DNA of 64,000 nt from Nocardioides marinus (GTDB lineage Bacteria > Pseudomonadota > Alphaproteobacteria > Rhodobacterales > Rhodobacteraceae): assembly GCA_019801415.1 (NCBI GenBank), contig JAHVJD010000002.1, positions 372,001-436,000 of the forward strand, given 5' to 3'. Positions 46,610 to 55,936 of the stretch are shown piece after piece (the first letter of the stretch is position 1; every line of letters starts with the position of its first letter). Both the position numbers and the translations under genes were made by a program. Below the pieces are notes generated by a model. The model was given only the letters and a program-made list of their open reading frames with translations. It had not been told where the DNA came from and ran no database searches.

Positions 46610-47293
46610 ATGCAGTCCGCCATTCAACTCTATTACTGGCCCACCCCCAACGGCTGGAAGATCTCCATCGCGCTGGAGGAAATGGGCCTGCCCTATGACA
46701 CCACGCTGATCGATATCGCCAAGGGCGACCAGTTCGCACCCGCGTTCCTGGCGCTGTCGCCCAACAACAAGATGCCCGCGATCACCGACCCGGACGGCCC
46801 TGGCGGCCGCCCGGTGTCACTGTTCGAAAGCGGCGCAATCCTGATGTATCTCGCCCGCAAGACCGGGCGTTTCTACGGCAGCGACGACCGCACGCGGCTG
46901 GCGGTGGAGCAATGGCTGATGTGGCAGATGGGCGGGCTCGGGCCGATGGCAGGCCAGGCGCATCACTTCCTGAAATACGCGCCCGAGCCGCTGCCCTATG
47001 CCCAGGACCGCTACCGGGACGAGGTGGCGCGGTTGTACGGCGTGCTGGACCGGCAGCTGGCGGACAACGAATATGTCGCCGGGCCGGACATCACCATTGC
47101 CGACATGGCAATCTGGCCCTGGGCCTCTTTGTGGGAAGGCCAGCAGCAGACCCTTGACGACAAGCCGAACATGGCCCGCTGGCTGGAACAGATGTGGTCC
47201 CGCCCCGGTGTCATCGCCGGGCGGGCGCTGCATGCCGATCTGCGCGGTGATCGCTCCGACACCAGGGCGCAGCAGGTGCTGTTCGGCAAGTGA
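46610..47293 (+). CDS. Glutathione S-transferase, Nu/Ure2p-like
   Basis: 227 residues. The N-terminal thioredoxin-like domain has YYWPTPNGWKISIALEE and the glutathione-binding FESGAILMYLA; the C-terminal helical domain has the N-capping segment ITIADMAIWPW. The Thr-Pro-Asn start and NNKMPAITDPDG are typical of YfcG/YghU (Nu-class) GSTs, which have disulfide reductase activity. The physiological substrate is not known. Confidence 0.92.
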   Translation: MQSAIQLYYWPTPNGWKISIALEEMGLPYDTTLIDIAKGDQFAPAFLALSPNNKMPAITDPDGPGGRPVSLFESGAILMYLARKTGRFYGSDDRTRLAVEQWLMWQMGGLGPMAGQAHHFLKYAPEPLPYAQDRYRDEVARLYGVLDRQLADNEYVAGPDITIADMAIWPWASLWEGQQQTLDDKPNMARWLEQMWSRPGVIAGRALHADLRGDRSDTRAQQVLFGK

Positions 47294-47422
47294 CGGATTT
47301 GGGGCATCGCCCCCGCCTGCGGCACGCGCTGGCGCAGCCCGCCGCAGGCGGGCTGCCATGCCCAAGGCCTGTGGCCTCATCCCCGATGAGGCCAGGGCGC
47401 GGGAGCGCTCCCCTGTTGCGGG
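47294..47422. other. Convergent intergenic hairpins
   Basis: A 12-bp perfect stem CCCGCCTGCGGC / GCCGCAGGCGGG (47312-47323 with 47341-47352) and a second stem GGCCTCATC / GATGAGGCC lie between converging genes. They probably end transcription or protect both mRNAs; neither has a clear T run. Confidence 0.45.
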
Positions 47423-48043
47423 TTACTCCGCCGGACCGGTGTTTTCCTCGTCCTCGTCCGGCCCGTATTTCTGAAACAGCGGCCCCTGGAACATGAAGAA
47501 GCCGAACATCGCAATCGGCAGGCCGAAGGTCTTGAAATAGACCCAGGCCTCTTCGCTCTGGAAGCGCCAGATCAGCTCATTCGCCACCGCCAGCGCAAAG
47601 AAGAAGGCGCAGAGGCGACGGGTCAGGATCATCCAGCCCTCCTGCTCCAGCGGCATCACCTCTTCCATCACCACCTTCAGCCAGCTTTGGCCGCGCAATA
47701 GCCCAATGCCCAACAGGCCGCCAAACAACAGATACAGCATCGTCGGCTTCATCTTGATGAAACGGTCGTCGTTGAACCACACCGACATGCCGCCGAACAG
47801 GACCACCAGCACCAGCGTCGCAAACTGCATCCGCGACAGATGCCCGGTCAGCTTCCACAGCGCCAGCGTTGAGGCCACCATCAGCGGGATGAAGGCGGCG
47901 GTGATCACGATGAAGCCCTTGTACTCCTCGCCGCCGATCAAAAAGATCTCGTCCTTGAGCTTCAGGTAGCCGACGAAGAACAGCACAACCGGACCGAATT
48001 CCAGTATCATCTTCAGCGTCGGGTTGATCTTCTTTTCAGCCAT
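47423..48043 (-). CDS. yciB: Inner membrane-spanning protein YciB / septation protein IspZ
   Basis: 206 residues with about five to six membrane segments. The N-terminal KMILEFGPVVLFFVGYLK and later RRLCAFFFALAVANELIWR are typical IspZ/YciB segments. It is implicated in septation and envelope integrity. The C-terminal tail is acidic (DEDEENTGPAE). It lies 37 bases after the EamA transporter gene, downstream of ftsY, so the three may form one operon. Confidence 0.93.
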   Translation of the reverse strand: MAEKKINPTLKMILEFGPVVLFFVGYLKLKDEIFLIGGEEYKGFIVITAAFIPLMVASTLALWKLTGHLSRMQFATLVLVVLFGGMSVWFNDDRFIKMKPTMLYLLFGGLLGIGLLRGQSWLKVVMEEVMPLEQEGWMILTRRLCAFFFALAVANELIWRFQSEEAWVYFKTFGLPIAMFGFFMFQGPLFQKYGPDEDEENTGPAE

Positions 48044-48080
48044 CTGGCGTCCTGTCCTGTGTCTGTTGCGGCGGCGGCGC

Positions 48081-48983
48081 TCAGCCGCCCATTTCCACTA
48101 TCACAGCGCCCAGCGCGATCAAAGCCATCAGCGCAATCCGGCGCGGCCCGACGGTCTCCTTCAGCACCAGCCAGCCGATCAGGGCGGCAAACACGGTGGA
48201 GGTCTCGCGCAGCACCGCCGCCTCGCCGACCTTGTCCAGCCGCGTCGCCAGCATCACCGAGCCAAAGGAGGCAAAGGCCACCAGCCCGCCGAAGAAACCC
48301 TTGACCAGAAGCGGCCCCGGCACCGGCGGCGCAGCCATGCCCCGCCAGCGCAGCAGCGCGATGACGGGAAACACCAGCCCGTCGATCATGAAGAACCAGG
48401 CAAGGAAGGTGAAAGGATCCGCCGTGGCGCGGATGCCATAGGCGTCATAGGTGGTGTAAAGCGCCACGAACAGGCCGGTGATCACCGCCAGCACCAGCGC
48501 AATCCCCAACGTGTCGCGCGCCGCGGTCAGGAAGATGAAGTTGTAGACCGCCAGCCCGAAGATCCCCGCCAGAAGCACGCCGACACCCAGCCACTGGGTG
48601 CCGGTGAAGGTCTCGCCGAACAGCCAGTAGGCGCCGATCACCGTGAACAGCGGCCCGGTGCCGCGCACCACGGGGTACACCACCGTATAGGCGCCCTTGG
48701 TATAGGCCAGCGCCTGGAACAGCTTGTACAGCAGATGGATCACAAAGGCGCCGAGGAAGATCACCCACATATGGGGTTCCGGCCAGGGCACCACGAACAA
48801 CGCAAAAGGCGCGGCCATCAGGCAATAGAAGAAATCGATCGCCCCGCGCGACAGCCAGGGATCGTGCCGCCCCTTCTGCAGCGCGCCGAAGACCGCATGC
48901 AGGAAGGCCGCCGACAGCGCCAGGATCAGGGCCATCTGATGCCCGGCCTCGGTGCCCTCGAGGGAGATCAGCCAATCGCTCAA
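48081..48983 (-). CDS. EamA/DMT superfamily transporter
   Basis: 300 residues with about ten membrane segments in two EamA-like halves. The segment YTKGAYTVVYPVVRGTGPLFTVI is characteristic, and the C-terminal half ends with VFAALIGWLVLKETVGPRRIALMALI-type sequence. The substrate is unknown. The start used here is TTG at 48983 with AAAGG about 8 bases upstream; the first in-frame ATG would be at 48935 and would remove the short N-terminal tail. Confidence 0.88.
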   Translation of the reverse strand: MSDWLISLEGTEAGHQMALILALSAAFLHAVFGALQKGRHDPWLSRGAIDFFYCLMAAPFALFVVPWPEPHMWVIFLGAFVIHLLYKLFQALAYTKGAYTVVYPVVRGTGPLFTVIGAYWLFGETFTGTQWLGVGVLLAGIFGLAVYNFIFLTAARDTLGIALVLAVITGLFVALYTTYDAYGIRATADPFTFLAWFFMIDGLVFPVIALLRWRGMAAPPVPGPLLVKGFFGGLVAFASFGSVMLATRLDKVGEAAVLRETSTVFAALIGWLVLKETVGPRRIALMALIALGAVIVEMGG

Positions 48984-49069
48984 ATCAAATACCTTTGTTC
49001 ACGCCGCATCAGCCGGGTGTTTTCCTTACCGGTTGCCCGGAGGAATTGTCCGGCAAGAGGAAACCCGGA

Positions 49070-50236
49070 TCAGGATTTCTCCAGACCGGTCAGGGCGGCG
49101 GCAAATTCCTCGGGGTCGAAGGGCGCCAGATCGTCAATCTGCTCGCCCACGCCGATGGCGTGGATCGGCAGGCCGAATTTATCCGCCAGCGCCACCAGCA
49201 CGCCGCCCTTGGCGGTGCCGTCCAGCTTGGTCATTACCAGCCCCGAGACATCCGCCAGCTGGCGGAAGGTGCCAACCTGGCTCAGCGCGTTCTGGCCGGT
49301 GGTGGCGTCCAGCACCAACAGGGTATTGTGCGGCGCGGTCTCGTCCTTCTTGCGGATCACGCGGACGATCTTGGCCAGCTCCTCCATCAGATCGGCACGG
49401 TTCTGCAGACGGCCTGCGGTGTCGATCATCAGAAGGTCAGCGCCCTCTTCCTGCGCCTTGGTCATGGCATCGAATGCCAACGAGGCCGGATCGGACCCTT
49501 CCGGCGCGGTCAGCACCGGCACGCCCGCGCGCTCGCCCCAGACCTGCAATTGTTCCACCGCTGCGGCGCGGAAGGTGTCGCCCGCGGCGATTACCACCTT
49601 CTTGCCCGCGCCCTTGAACTGGCTGGCCAGCTTGCCGATAGTCGTGGTCTTGCCAGAGCCGTTGACGCCGACCACCAGCACCACCTGCGGGCGCTTGGCG
49701 TAGATCGGCAGCGGTTTGGCGACGGGTTCCATGATGCGGGCGACTTCCTGCGCCAGCAGTTCCTTGATCTCGCGGCTGGACACCCGTTTGCCCATGCGCC
49801 CCTCGGCCAGGTTGGCGGTGACACGCAGCGCCGTGTCCACCCCCATGTCGGCGGCGATCAGCAACTCTTCCAGCTGCTCCAGCATGTCGTCATCCAGCGC
49901 CCGGCGCGGCTCATCCGCCGTGCCGCGCCCCATCAGGCGGCCCAGCAGACCCGGCGCCTTCTTCTCCGGCTCCGGTGCAGGCGCGGGTTTTGCGGCAGGC
50001 GCCGGTGCCGGGGCAGGCGCGGGTTTCGTCTCCGGCTCGGGCTGCGGTTCGGGCGCGAGATCCGGCACCGGTGCCGGGGCGGGTTGTTCCGGGCTGACCG
50101 CAGGCGAGTGCGCCAGCGTTTCGGCCACCTGATCCGCGGCGCTGTCCGCGCCTTCCTCGACGATGGCGTCCAGCCCCTGCTCCAGCTTGGACGAGGATTT
50201 GAACAGCCGGTCTTTCAGCTTTGAGAAAAACGCCAT
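49070..50236 (-). CDS. ftsY: Signal recognition particle receptor FtsY
   Basis: 388 residues. An N-terminal acidic/Ala-Pro-rich A domain (about 30-95, with PAPAPAPAAKPAPAPEPEKK) precedes the NG GTPase domain: G1 VNGSGKTTTIGKLA, DTAGRL, and TKLDGTAKGGV. It receives SRP-ribosome complexes at the membrane for co-translational targeting. The start at 50236 gives MAFFSKLKDRLFKSSSKLEQG. First gene of the ftsY-eamA-yciB block. Confidence 0.97.
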   Translation of the reverse strand: MAFFSKLKDRLFKSSSKLEQGLDAIVEEGADSAADQVAETLAHSPAVSPEQPAPAPVPDLAPEPQPEPETKPAPAPAPAPAAKPAPAPEPEKKAPGLLGRLMGRGTADEPRRALDDDMLEQLEELLIAADMGVDTALRVTANLAEGRMGKRVSSREIKELLAQEVARIMEPVAKPLPIYAKRPQVVLVVGVNGSGKTTTIGKLASQFKGAGKKVVIAAGDTFRAAAVEQLQVWGERAGVPVLTAPEGSDPASLAFDAMTKAQEEGADLLMIDTAGRLQNRADLMEELAKIVRVIRKKDETAPHNTLLVLDATTGQNALSQVGTFRQLADVSGLVMTKLDGTAKGGVLVALADKFGLPIHAIGVGEQIDDLAPFDPEEFAAALTGLEKS

Positions 50237-50412
50237 CGGTGTCTGCGCTCCGGGATTGCTACGGGGTCTGACATCCACCTAATGCGGATTTCCGCCGAGT
50301 GCAAAGCGCAAGGCGGGCCGGGACCGCGAAAATGCCGCCGACACGGCCGCCGCGCGCCGCTTTGGCGACATTGCCCTTGGTCCCGCGCCCTGCCCTCTGG
50401 CACAGTGGGCCC

Positions 50413-50820
50413 ATGCGTTTTCCTTCGCTGATTCCCCTGCTTGCCGCGCTGGCGCTGCCCGCGCCCCCTGCCGCCGCGGCCGAGCCACTGGGCGCCGAGG
50501 CTTTTGATCGCTACACTCAGGGGCGCACGCTCTATTACGGCTTTGGCGGCGATCTCTACGGGGTTGAACGCTACCTGCCGGGGCGGCGGGTGATCTGGTC
50601 TTTCCTCGACGGCCGCTGCCAGGAAGGCCGCTGGTACGAGGAGGCAGACCAGATCTGTTTCATCTATGAAAACCGCCCCGACCCGCAATGCTGGCGGTTT
50701 GAACTGGGCCCGCGCGGGCTGACCGCACAGTTTGAAAACGACCCCGCTGCGACCGAGCTTTACGAGGCCGAGGACATCGGCGAGGACATGCTGTGCCTTG
50801 GCCCCGACGTCGGCGTCTAA
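50413..50820 (+). CDS. Small secreted conserved hypothetical protein
   Basis: 135 residues. The N-terminus is a Sec signal peptide (MRFPSLIPLLAALALPAPPAAAA) with cleavage likely after AAAA near 22-23. The mature part has LGAEAFDRYTQGRTLYYGFGGDLYG and three conserved-looking Cys (GRCQEG, QICFIYEN, PQCWRF), suggesting a disulfide-stabilised beta-rich periplasmic protein. I do not recognise a named function. The start at 50413 is chosen because it opens the signal peptide; the longer frame upstream has no such feature. Confidence 0.75.
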   Translation: MRFPSLIPLLAALALPAPPAAAAEPLGAEAFDRYTQGRTLYYGFGGDLYGVERYLPGRRVIWSFLDGRCQEGRWYEEADQICFIYENRPDPQCWRFELGPRGLTAQFENDPAATELYEAEDIGEDMLCLGPDVGV

Positions 50821-50828
50821 GGCAGACA

Positions 50829-50861
50829 CCGGCGCCGTGAGTATTTCTGACCAGAAAGAAG
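50829..50861 (+). repeat. Short intergenic motif, GAGTATTT type, copy 2
   Basis: CCGGCGCCGTGAGTATTTCT then GACCAGAAAGAAG, 8 bases after the stop of the secreted protein gene and on its strand. It shares CCGGCG, GAGTATTT and AAAGA with the minus-strand element at 31981-32017. Confidence 0.4.
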
Positions 50862-50877
50862 TCGGCCCTGGGCCGTG

Positions 50878-52383
50878 TCAGAACAGCGAGCCCTGATCGC
50901 CGCGGTCGCCGCCCGACGGTTTGTCCGGGGCGGTGGCCGCGCCCGTTTGCGCCGCCTCCCTCGTCACGTCCAGCGTGCCATCGGCAAACTCGACCTGCAG
51001 CGGGCCTGCCGCAGCGGCCGCCGCCGCCCGGGTCGTCACCACGTCGCCGCCCGCGCGCACCACCGCATAGCCGCGCCCAAGCGTTGCCTTGTAGCTGAGG
51101 ATCTCCAGCTGCCGTCCACTGGCCGCAAGGCTCTGGCGCTGACGATCGATGCGGGCGGCCTGCGCCGCATCCAGCCGCTGCGCCAGCCGCGCCAGCGCAT
51201 CCTTCTGCGCCGCCATCTCGCGCTGGATCGGGCGCAGGCTGAGCCGCGAAGACAAGTTCTGCAGCCGGTTGCGCCGCCCCTCGACCAGCTGGCGCAGGGT
51301 GGCAGGACGCAAGCTGGCGGCGGTTTCGCTCAGATGCACCCGGCGGCGCTGCACGCCGGAGATCAGCGCGCCGGGCAGCCGGTCGGAAATCCGGTCCAGC
51401 CGCTGACGCGGGGTTTCCAGCAAGGTATCGGGCTTGGGCAGTGCACGCGCCAGATCGTTCAGTCGCTGGCGGCGCAGCTGCACCGCCTGCCCCGCTGCCC
51501 GCGTCAGCCGCGCGCCCTGATTTTCCGCCCAGGCCATCAGCTCCAGCCGCACCGGCACCGCCAGCTCTGCCGCCGCCGTCGGCGTCGGAGCCCGTCGGTC
51601 CGAGACAAAGTCGATCAGAGTCGTGTCCGTCTCATGCCCCACCGCCGAGATCAGCGGGATCTGGCTGGCCGCCGCGGCGCGGGCGACGATCTCCTCGTTG
51701 AAGCCCCACAGATCCTCGATCGAGCCGCCGCCGCGGGCCACGATGATCAGATCGGGCCGCGGCAGCGCACCACCCGGTGTCAGCCGGTTGAAGCCCTCGA
51801 TGGCGCGGGCCACTTCTGGTGCGCAGGTCTTCCCCTGCACCGCCACCGGCCAGACCAGCACCTTGCGCGGAAAACGATCGCGCAGGCGGTGCAGGATATC
51901 GCGGATCACCGCGCCCGAGGGCGAGGTCACCACGCCGATGATATGCGGCAGGTAAGGCAGCGGTTTCTTGCGCTCCGGCGCAAACAGCCCCTCGGCCTCC
52001 AGCTGCTTCTTGCGTTTTTCCAAGAGCGCCATCAGCGCGCCCTGGCCCGCAACCGCAACCTCATCGACGTTCATGTTGTATTTCGACTGCGCGCCAAAGG
52101 CGGTCAGCCGGCCGGTGACAACCACCTCCAGCCCTTCTTCCGGCACCACCGAGAGGCCGCTGATCTGCCCCTTCCAGGTGGTGCAGGCCAGCACCGAGCG
52201 GTCGTCCTTGATGTCGTAGTAAAGATGCCCCGAGCGCGCCTTGAACACGCGGCCCACCTCGCCGCGCACGCGAATGCGGCCAAAGGTGCCCTCCAGCGTG
52301 CGCTTCACCTCGCCCGAGATCTCGGAAACGGTGAACTCCGGGGCGTTCTGGCCTGGGATCGGGTCGTCAAACAGGTCGGACAT
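50878..52383 (-). CDS. xseA: Exodeoxyribonuclease VII large subunit
   Basis: 501 residues. An N-terminal OB-fold (VSEISGEVKRTLEGTFGRIRVRGEVG; HLYYDIKDD) is followed by the XseA catalytic core with PYLPHIIGVVTSPSGAVIRDI, RGGGSIEDLWGFN and ISAVGHETDTT, then a coiled-coil C-terminal part. With XseB it degrades single-stranded DNA to oligonucleotides in repair. The start at 52383 gives MSDLFDD; AGGAGA lies 12 bases upstream, rather far. It is divergent from purD. Confidence 0.95.
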   Translation of the reverse strand: MSDLFDDPIPGQNAPEFTVSEISGEVKRTLEGTFGRIRVRGEVGRVFKARSGHLYYDIKDDRSVLACTTWKGQISGLSVVPEEGLEVVVTGRLTAFGAQSKYNMNVDEVAVAGQGALMALLEKRKKQLEAEGLFAPERKKPLPYLPHIIGVVTSPSGAVIRDILHRLRDRFPRKVLVWPVAVQGKTCAPEVARAIEGFNRLTPGGALPRPDLIIVARGGGSIEDLWGFNEEIVARAAAASQIPLISAVGHETDTTLIDFVSDRRAPTPTAAAELAVPVRLELMAWAENQGARLTRAAGQAVQLRRQRLNDLARALPKPDTLLETPRQRLDRISDRLPGALISGVQRRRVHLSETAASLRPATLRQLVEGRRNRLQNLSSRLSLRPIQREMAAQKDALARLAQRLDAAQAARIDRQRQSLAASGRQLEILSYKATLGRGYAVVRAGGDVVTTRAAAAAAAGPLQVEFADGTLDVTREAAQTGAATAPDKPSGGDRGDQGSLF

Positions 52384-52517
52384 CGGGGGGCTGCTCTCCT
52401 GCGGCCTTTGGCCGGTCTTGTTTTGAAGTCGCGCGCAGCATAGAACGCGCGGCAAGCAAGGCAAGCCCCGGGTGGCACCGCGGGGCACAGAGCTCAGGCA
52501 GATCGGAGAATGCGCCA

Positions 52518-53780
52518 ATGAACATCCTTATCCTCGGCAGCGGCGGGCGTGAACATGCATTGGCCTGGGCGGTGATGCAGAACCCCAAATGCGACAAGCT
52601 GATCGTGGCCCCGGGCAACGCAGGCATCGCGCAGATCGCCGACTGCGCCGCGCTGGACATCGAGAACGGCACCGCGGTGGTAAGCTTTGCCGAGGAAAAC
52701 GCCATCGATTTCGTTATCATCGGCCCCGAGGCGCCGCTGGCCGCAGGTGTGGCTGACCGGCTGCGCGCCGCGGGCCTTCTGGTGTTTGGCCCGTCTGAGG
52801 CCGCAGCAAGGCTGGAAGCCTCCAAAAGCTTCACCAAGGAAGTCTGCGACGCGGCCGGTGCCCCCACCGCCGCCTATGGCCATTTCACCGACGCCGAGGC
52901 CGCCAAGGCGCATGTGCGCCAGCATGGCGCGCCCACCGTGGTCAAGGCCGACGGTCTGGCAGCCGGCAAGGGCGTCATCATCGCGATGAGCGAAGAGGAA
53001 GCCATTGCCGCCATCGACGACATGTTCGGCGGCGCCTTTGGCGGCGCCGGTGCCGAGGTGGTGATCGAGGAATTCATGGAAGGCGAGGAAGCGTCCCTGT
53101 TCGTGCTGGTCGACGGCGAGGACGTGCTGGCGATCGGCTCGGCCCAGGACCACAAGCGCGTCGGCGAAGGCGACACCGGCCCCAACACCGGCGGCATGGG
53201 CGCCTATTCCCCCGCGCCGGTGCTGAGCGCCGAGATCGAGGCGAAAGCGATGGAAGAGATCGTGAAGCCGACCATGCGGGTGATGGCCGAGCGCGGCATG
53301 CCCTATCAGGGCGTGCTCTATGCCGGTCTGATGATCAAGGACGGCCAGCCGCGGCTGGTGGAATACAACGTCCGCTTTGGCGACCCGGAATGTCAGGTGC
53401 TGATGCTGCGGCTGGGCGCGCAGGCGCTGGACCTGATGCATGCCGCCGCCGAAGGCCGCCTGGCGGACGCACAGGTGAACTGGGCCGACGATCACGCGAT
53501 CACCGTGGTTCTGGCCGCCCAGGGCTATCCGGGTGGTTACGAGAAAGGCACTGAGATCAAGGGGCTGGACGCGCTGCCCGAGGACAGCAGCAACATGGTG
53601 TTCCACGCGGGCACCAAATCCGAGGATGGCAAGATCCTGGCCGTCGGCGGCCGCGTTCTGAACGTCACCGCCCGCGGCGACACCCTGCAAGAGGCCCGCG
53701 ACCGCGCCTATGCCATGATCGACGAAATCGACTGGCCGCAGGGGTTCCACCGTCGCGACATCGGCTGGCGCGCCCTGTAA
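52518..53780 (+). CDS. purD: Phosphoribosylamine-glycine ligase
   Basis: 420 residues, normal length. It joins glycine to phosphoribosylamine with ATP in step two of purine synthesis. The N-terminal MNILILGSGGREHALAW, the ATP-grasp segments VVKADGLAAGKGVI and EGEEASLFVLVDGEDVL, and the late NVRFGDPECQV are all typical. No purine riboswitch was seen in the 134-bp gap to xseA. Confidence 0.97.
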   Translation: MNILILGSGGREHALAWAVMQNPKCDKLIVAPGNAGIAQIADCAALDIENGTAVVSFAEENAIDFVIIGPEAPLAAGVADRLRAAGLLVFGPSEAAARLEASKSFTKEVCDAAGAPTAAYGHFTDAEAAKAHVRQHGAPTVVKADGLAAGKGVIIAMSEEEAIAAIDDMFGGAFGGAGAEVVIEEFMEGEEASLFVLVDGEDVLAIGSAQDHKRVGEGDTGPNTGGMGAYSPAPVLSAEIEAKAMEEIVKPTMRVMAERGMPYQGVLYAGLMIKDGQPRLVEYNVRFGDPECQVLMLRLGAQALDLMHAAAEGRLADAQVNWADDHAITVVLAAQGYPGGYEKGTEIKGLDALPEDSSNMVFHAGTKSEDGKILAVGGRVLNVTARGDTLQEARDRAYAMIDEIDWPQGFHRRDIGWRAL

Positions 53781-53999
53781 CCGCGCGCACAACGCGCCCT
53801 CCCGCTCCCCTGTAGCTGCCTCGGCAGGGGGCCACAGACACAGGCCCGGGAGGCACGCAATCCACGACGCAGCCCCGTCATGGCGACCGGGAACCGGTCA
53901 GGCCAAGGGCCTGGCCGTGCCGCCCGTCAAGCGCGGGCGCGCCCCGGTCACTTTGGTTTCCATGGGTGGTGCCGTTGATCGGCATCCTGCCCGGCCGGA
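53781..53999. other. 219-bp GC-rich intergenic region
   Basis: Between purD and the converging DUF1217 gene. It shares the block CGCGCCCTCCCGC with the start of repeat copy A but lacks the rest of that element. No gene was recognised. Confidence 0.4.
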
Positions 54000-55724
54000 T
54001 CAGAACAGGTTCAGTTCACTCATCATCAGGAAGCGGCGACGGAACTGGTCCATCAGGTCCGGCTCCAGATAATCCGCCGGATGGCTGGTGCCAAAGGCCG
54101 AATAGGAACGCTCCTTCAGTTCGCTCAGCTGCCGCTCGATATCCAGCTGGGCAAAGCTGGAGGGCAACGCCAGCGCCGTCTCGAAGACCGTGCGCAGCGG
54201 CGGCGACCCCATGATGTTGTACCAATGGGCGTCCTCGCTGCCGCCGGCATCCACGACGCCCTGCATCTCACGCTCGAACGCCAGCGCCAGCCGCATGTTG
54301 GAATCCGATTCGCCAATCTGGATTTCGAACTGCCGATCCTGGTAAAGCTCCACCAGTTCCGCCGCAAAGCCCTCGGGATAGGTCAGCCCGGTCTCGCCTT
54401 TGTTGAAGGCAAAAGCCTCGGCCATCGCCCGCAACCCCTTGTCGTAATGCAGGTTGACGAAGGAGATCTCGTCCGACAGGTCGGAATCCAACGCCTTGAT
54501 TACCGTATTGAAATCGTCTTCGCGGCGGCTTTGCCCGAACAGGTCCAGCGTCGCGGCAAAAAGATCCAGGTCAAAGACCACGTCGCGGGCCTGGCTCAGG
54601 TCCGCCGCCTTGTCGCCGATCTCCTGCACGAAAATGTCCATCTTGTTCACGTATTCCGGCCAGCCGTTCTGAAAGGCATCGGCGAAATCGCGATAGGCCA
54701 CGTTGTCGGGCTGGTTGACGAAGGAATTCGGGTCGTCCAGATCGGACTCCAGCACCTGCCGCAGGTAGTCCTCTCCGCGATCACTCAGATAGAACAGGTC
54801 CAGCGAGTGGGCCAGCAGGTCCGGGTTGTGCAGCAGCTGGTCCGGGCTGGTGAAGGTGTTGATGTCCGGCCAGCCAAAGCCGAAGGCCGCCGAGGCCGTG
54901 CGATAGCGCGTGTCCTCCAGCTGGTTTACGAAGGAATTCGGATCGGTGGTGTCCGAATTGAACACGCGCAACAGGAAATCCGGGTGCGTCCGCTCCAGAT
55001 CGAAGGTCTCGACCACCGCCGCCAGCAGTTTTTCATCCGCCAGCAGGTCCTCGGCGCTGGCCAACCCGTCGGGGTGCTTGCCATATTCCGCCAGCAGCGA
55101 CTGGATGCTGTTGTCATATTCCGGCGGCGCGGCAAAATTGAACTGGGCGGCGAAATCCGCGAACTTGGGATTGCTCAGCTTGTTCGCAAAGGAGTCGGGA
55201 TCACTCAGGTCCGATTCCAGCACCTTCTGCAGGAAGAACTGGTTGTTCTCCATCCCCTCCAGCCCGACGTTCGCCAGCGCCTTGCGCAGCAATGTGCCGT
55301 TGGACAGCAGGTCATCCGGCGTGTTGATCCCCACGAACTCGGCCCCGGCGCGCGCGCTTGGCAATTGCGGCCCGTCCGCGCTGCCAAAGCCGAAGGTGGT
55401 CGCCAGCGCCTGGTACCGGGTGTCATTCAACCGGTTCACAAAGGACTTCGGATCGTTGACGTCGGATTCCAGCACCTGCTTGAGATAGGCACGGTTGCCG
55501 ATGTCCTCGTCGAGACCAAAGGCCCCGAGGGTCACCTTCAACAGGTTGTAGTCATCCAGCAGCTGATCGGCGTTCTCGATCGTGGTGATCCGCTGGGTGA
55601 AATCCTCCACCTCGCGGGTCATCACAGGGGACTTTTCGAAAACGTCCTGCTGTTGCTCTCGGGTCCGCTGCAGGAAGGTCCATCCGCTGATCCCCGTGCC
55701 CAGCACATAGGGTGTAAAGCTCAC
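54000..55724 (-). CDS. DUF1217 family protein with five internal repeats
   Basis: 574 residues from a GTG start with AGGAGA upstream, beginning (M)SFTPYVLGTGISGWTFL. About five repeats of some 75 residues share the pattern ESDLxDPxSFVNxLxDxRY then FGFG: cores lie at KQVLESDVNDPKSFVN, QKVLESDLSDPDSFAN, LRVFNSDTTDPNSFVN, RQVLESDLDDPNSFVN and IKALDSDLSDEISFVN. The C-terminal part (LRTVFETALALPSSFAQLDIE) looks like a separate helical domain. DUF1217 proteins are common in Rhodobacteraceae and often sit near flagellar genes, but none is in this window. Function unknown. Confidence 0.8.
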   Translation of the reverse strand: MSFTPYVLGTGISGWTFLQRTREQQQDVFEKSPVMTREVEDFTQRITTIENADQLLDDYNLLKVTLGAFGLDEDIGNRAYLKQVLESDVNDPKSFVNRLNDTRYQALATTFGFGSADGPQLPSARAGAEFVGINTPDDLLSNGTLLRKALANVGLEGMENNQFFLQKVLESDLSDPDSFANKLSNPKFADFAAQFNFAAPPEYDNSIQSLLAEYGKHPDGLASAEDLLADEKLLAAVVETFDLERTHPDFLLRVFNSDTTDPNSFVNQLEDTRYRTASAAFGFGWPDINTFTSPDQLLHNPDLLAHSLDLFYLSDRGEDYLRQVLESDLDDPNSFVNQPDNVAYRDFADAFQNGWPEYVNKMDIFVQEIGDKAADLSQARDVVFDLDLFAATLDLFGQSRREDDFNTVIKALDSDLSDEISFVNLHYDKGLRAMAEAFAFNKGETGLTYPEGFAAELVELYQDRQFEIQIGESDSNMRLALAFEREMQGVVDAGGSEDAHWYNIMGSPPLRTVFETALALPSSFAQLDIERQLSELKERSYSAFGTSHPADYLEPDLMDQFRRRFLMMSELNLF

Positions 55725-55816
55725 GCGCAATCTCCTGTGATTCCGGTCCCTGCCCAAAAGGCCGCCGGGGTCTGATCCGCGATCACGCTACGCGAAGGTG
55801 GTGAAGAAATCGCAAA

Positions 55817-55840
55817 CGGCCGCCCACGCTCGGGCGGCCG
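55817..55840 (-). terminator. Hairpin, possible terminator of the ferredoxin/FG-GAP operon
   Basis: A perfect 9-bp stem CGGCCGCCC / GGGCGGCCG with a 6-base loop is followed on the minus strand by TTTGCGATTTC. It lies 97 bases past the FG-GAP gene stop, with repeat copy B in between. Confidence 0.5.
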
Positions 55841-55856
55841 CAGAGATCACGGAGGG

Positions 55857-55931
55857 CTCCCGCCGCGCCGCCCCATCCACGGATGGGCGCTGCCCGTTGG
55901 GCCCGGCGCCGCGCCACGGCGCGGCGCGGCA
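55857..55931. repeat. Structured GC-rich intergenic repeat, copy B
   Basis: Starts CTCCCGCC, has an inner hairpin CCATCC / GGATGG, the identical core GCCCGTTGGGCCC (55892-55904), long inverted arms (GGCGCCGCGCC / GGCGCGGCGC) and ends CGGCGCGGCA. It matches copy A (6822-6900) in order and ends. It stops 5 bases before the FG-GAP gene stop codon. Confidence 0.6.
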
Positions 55932-55936
55932 GCGCG

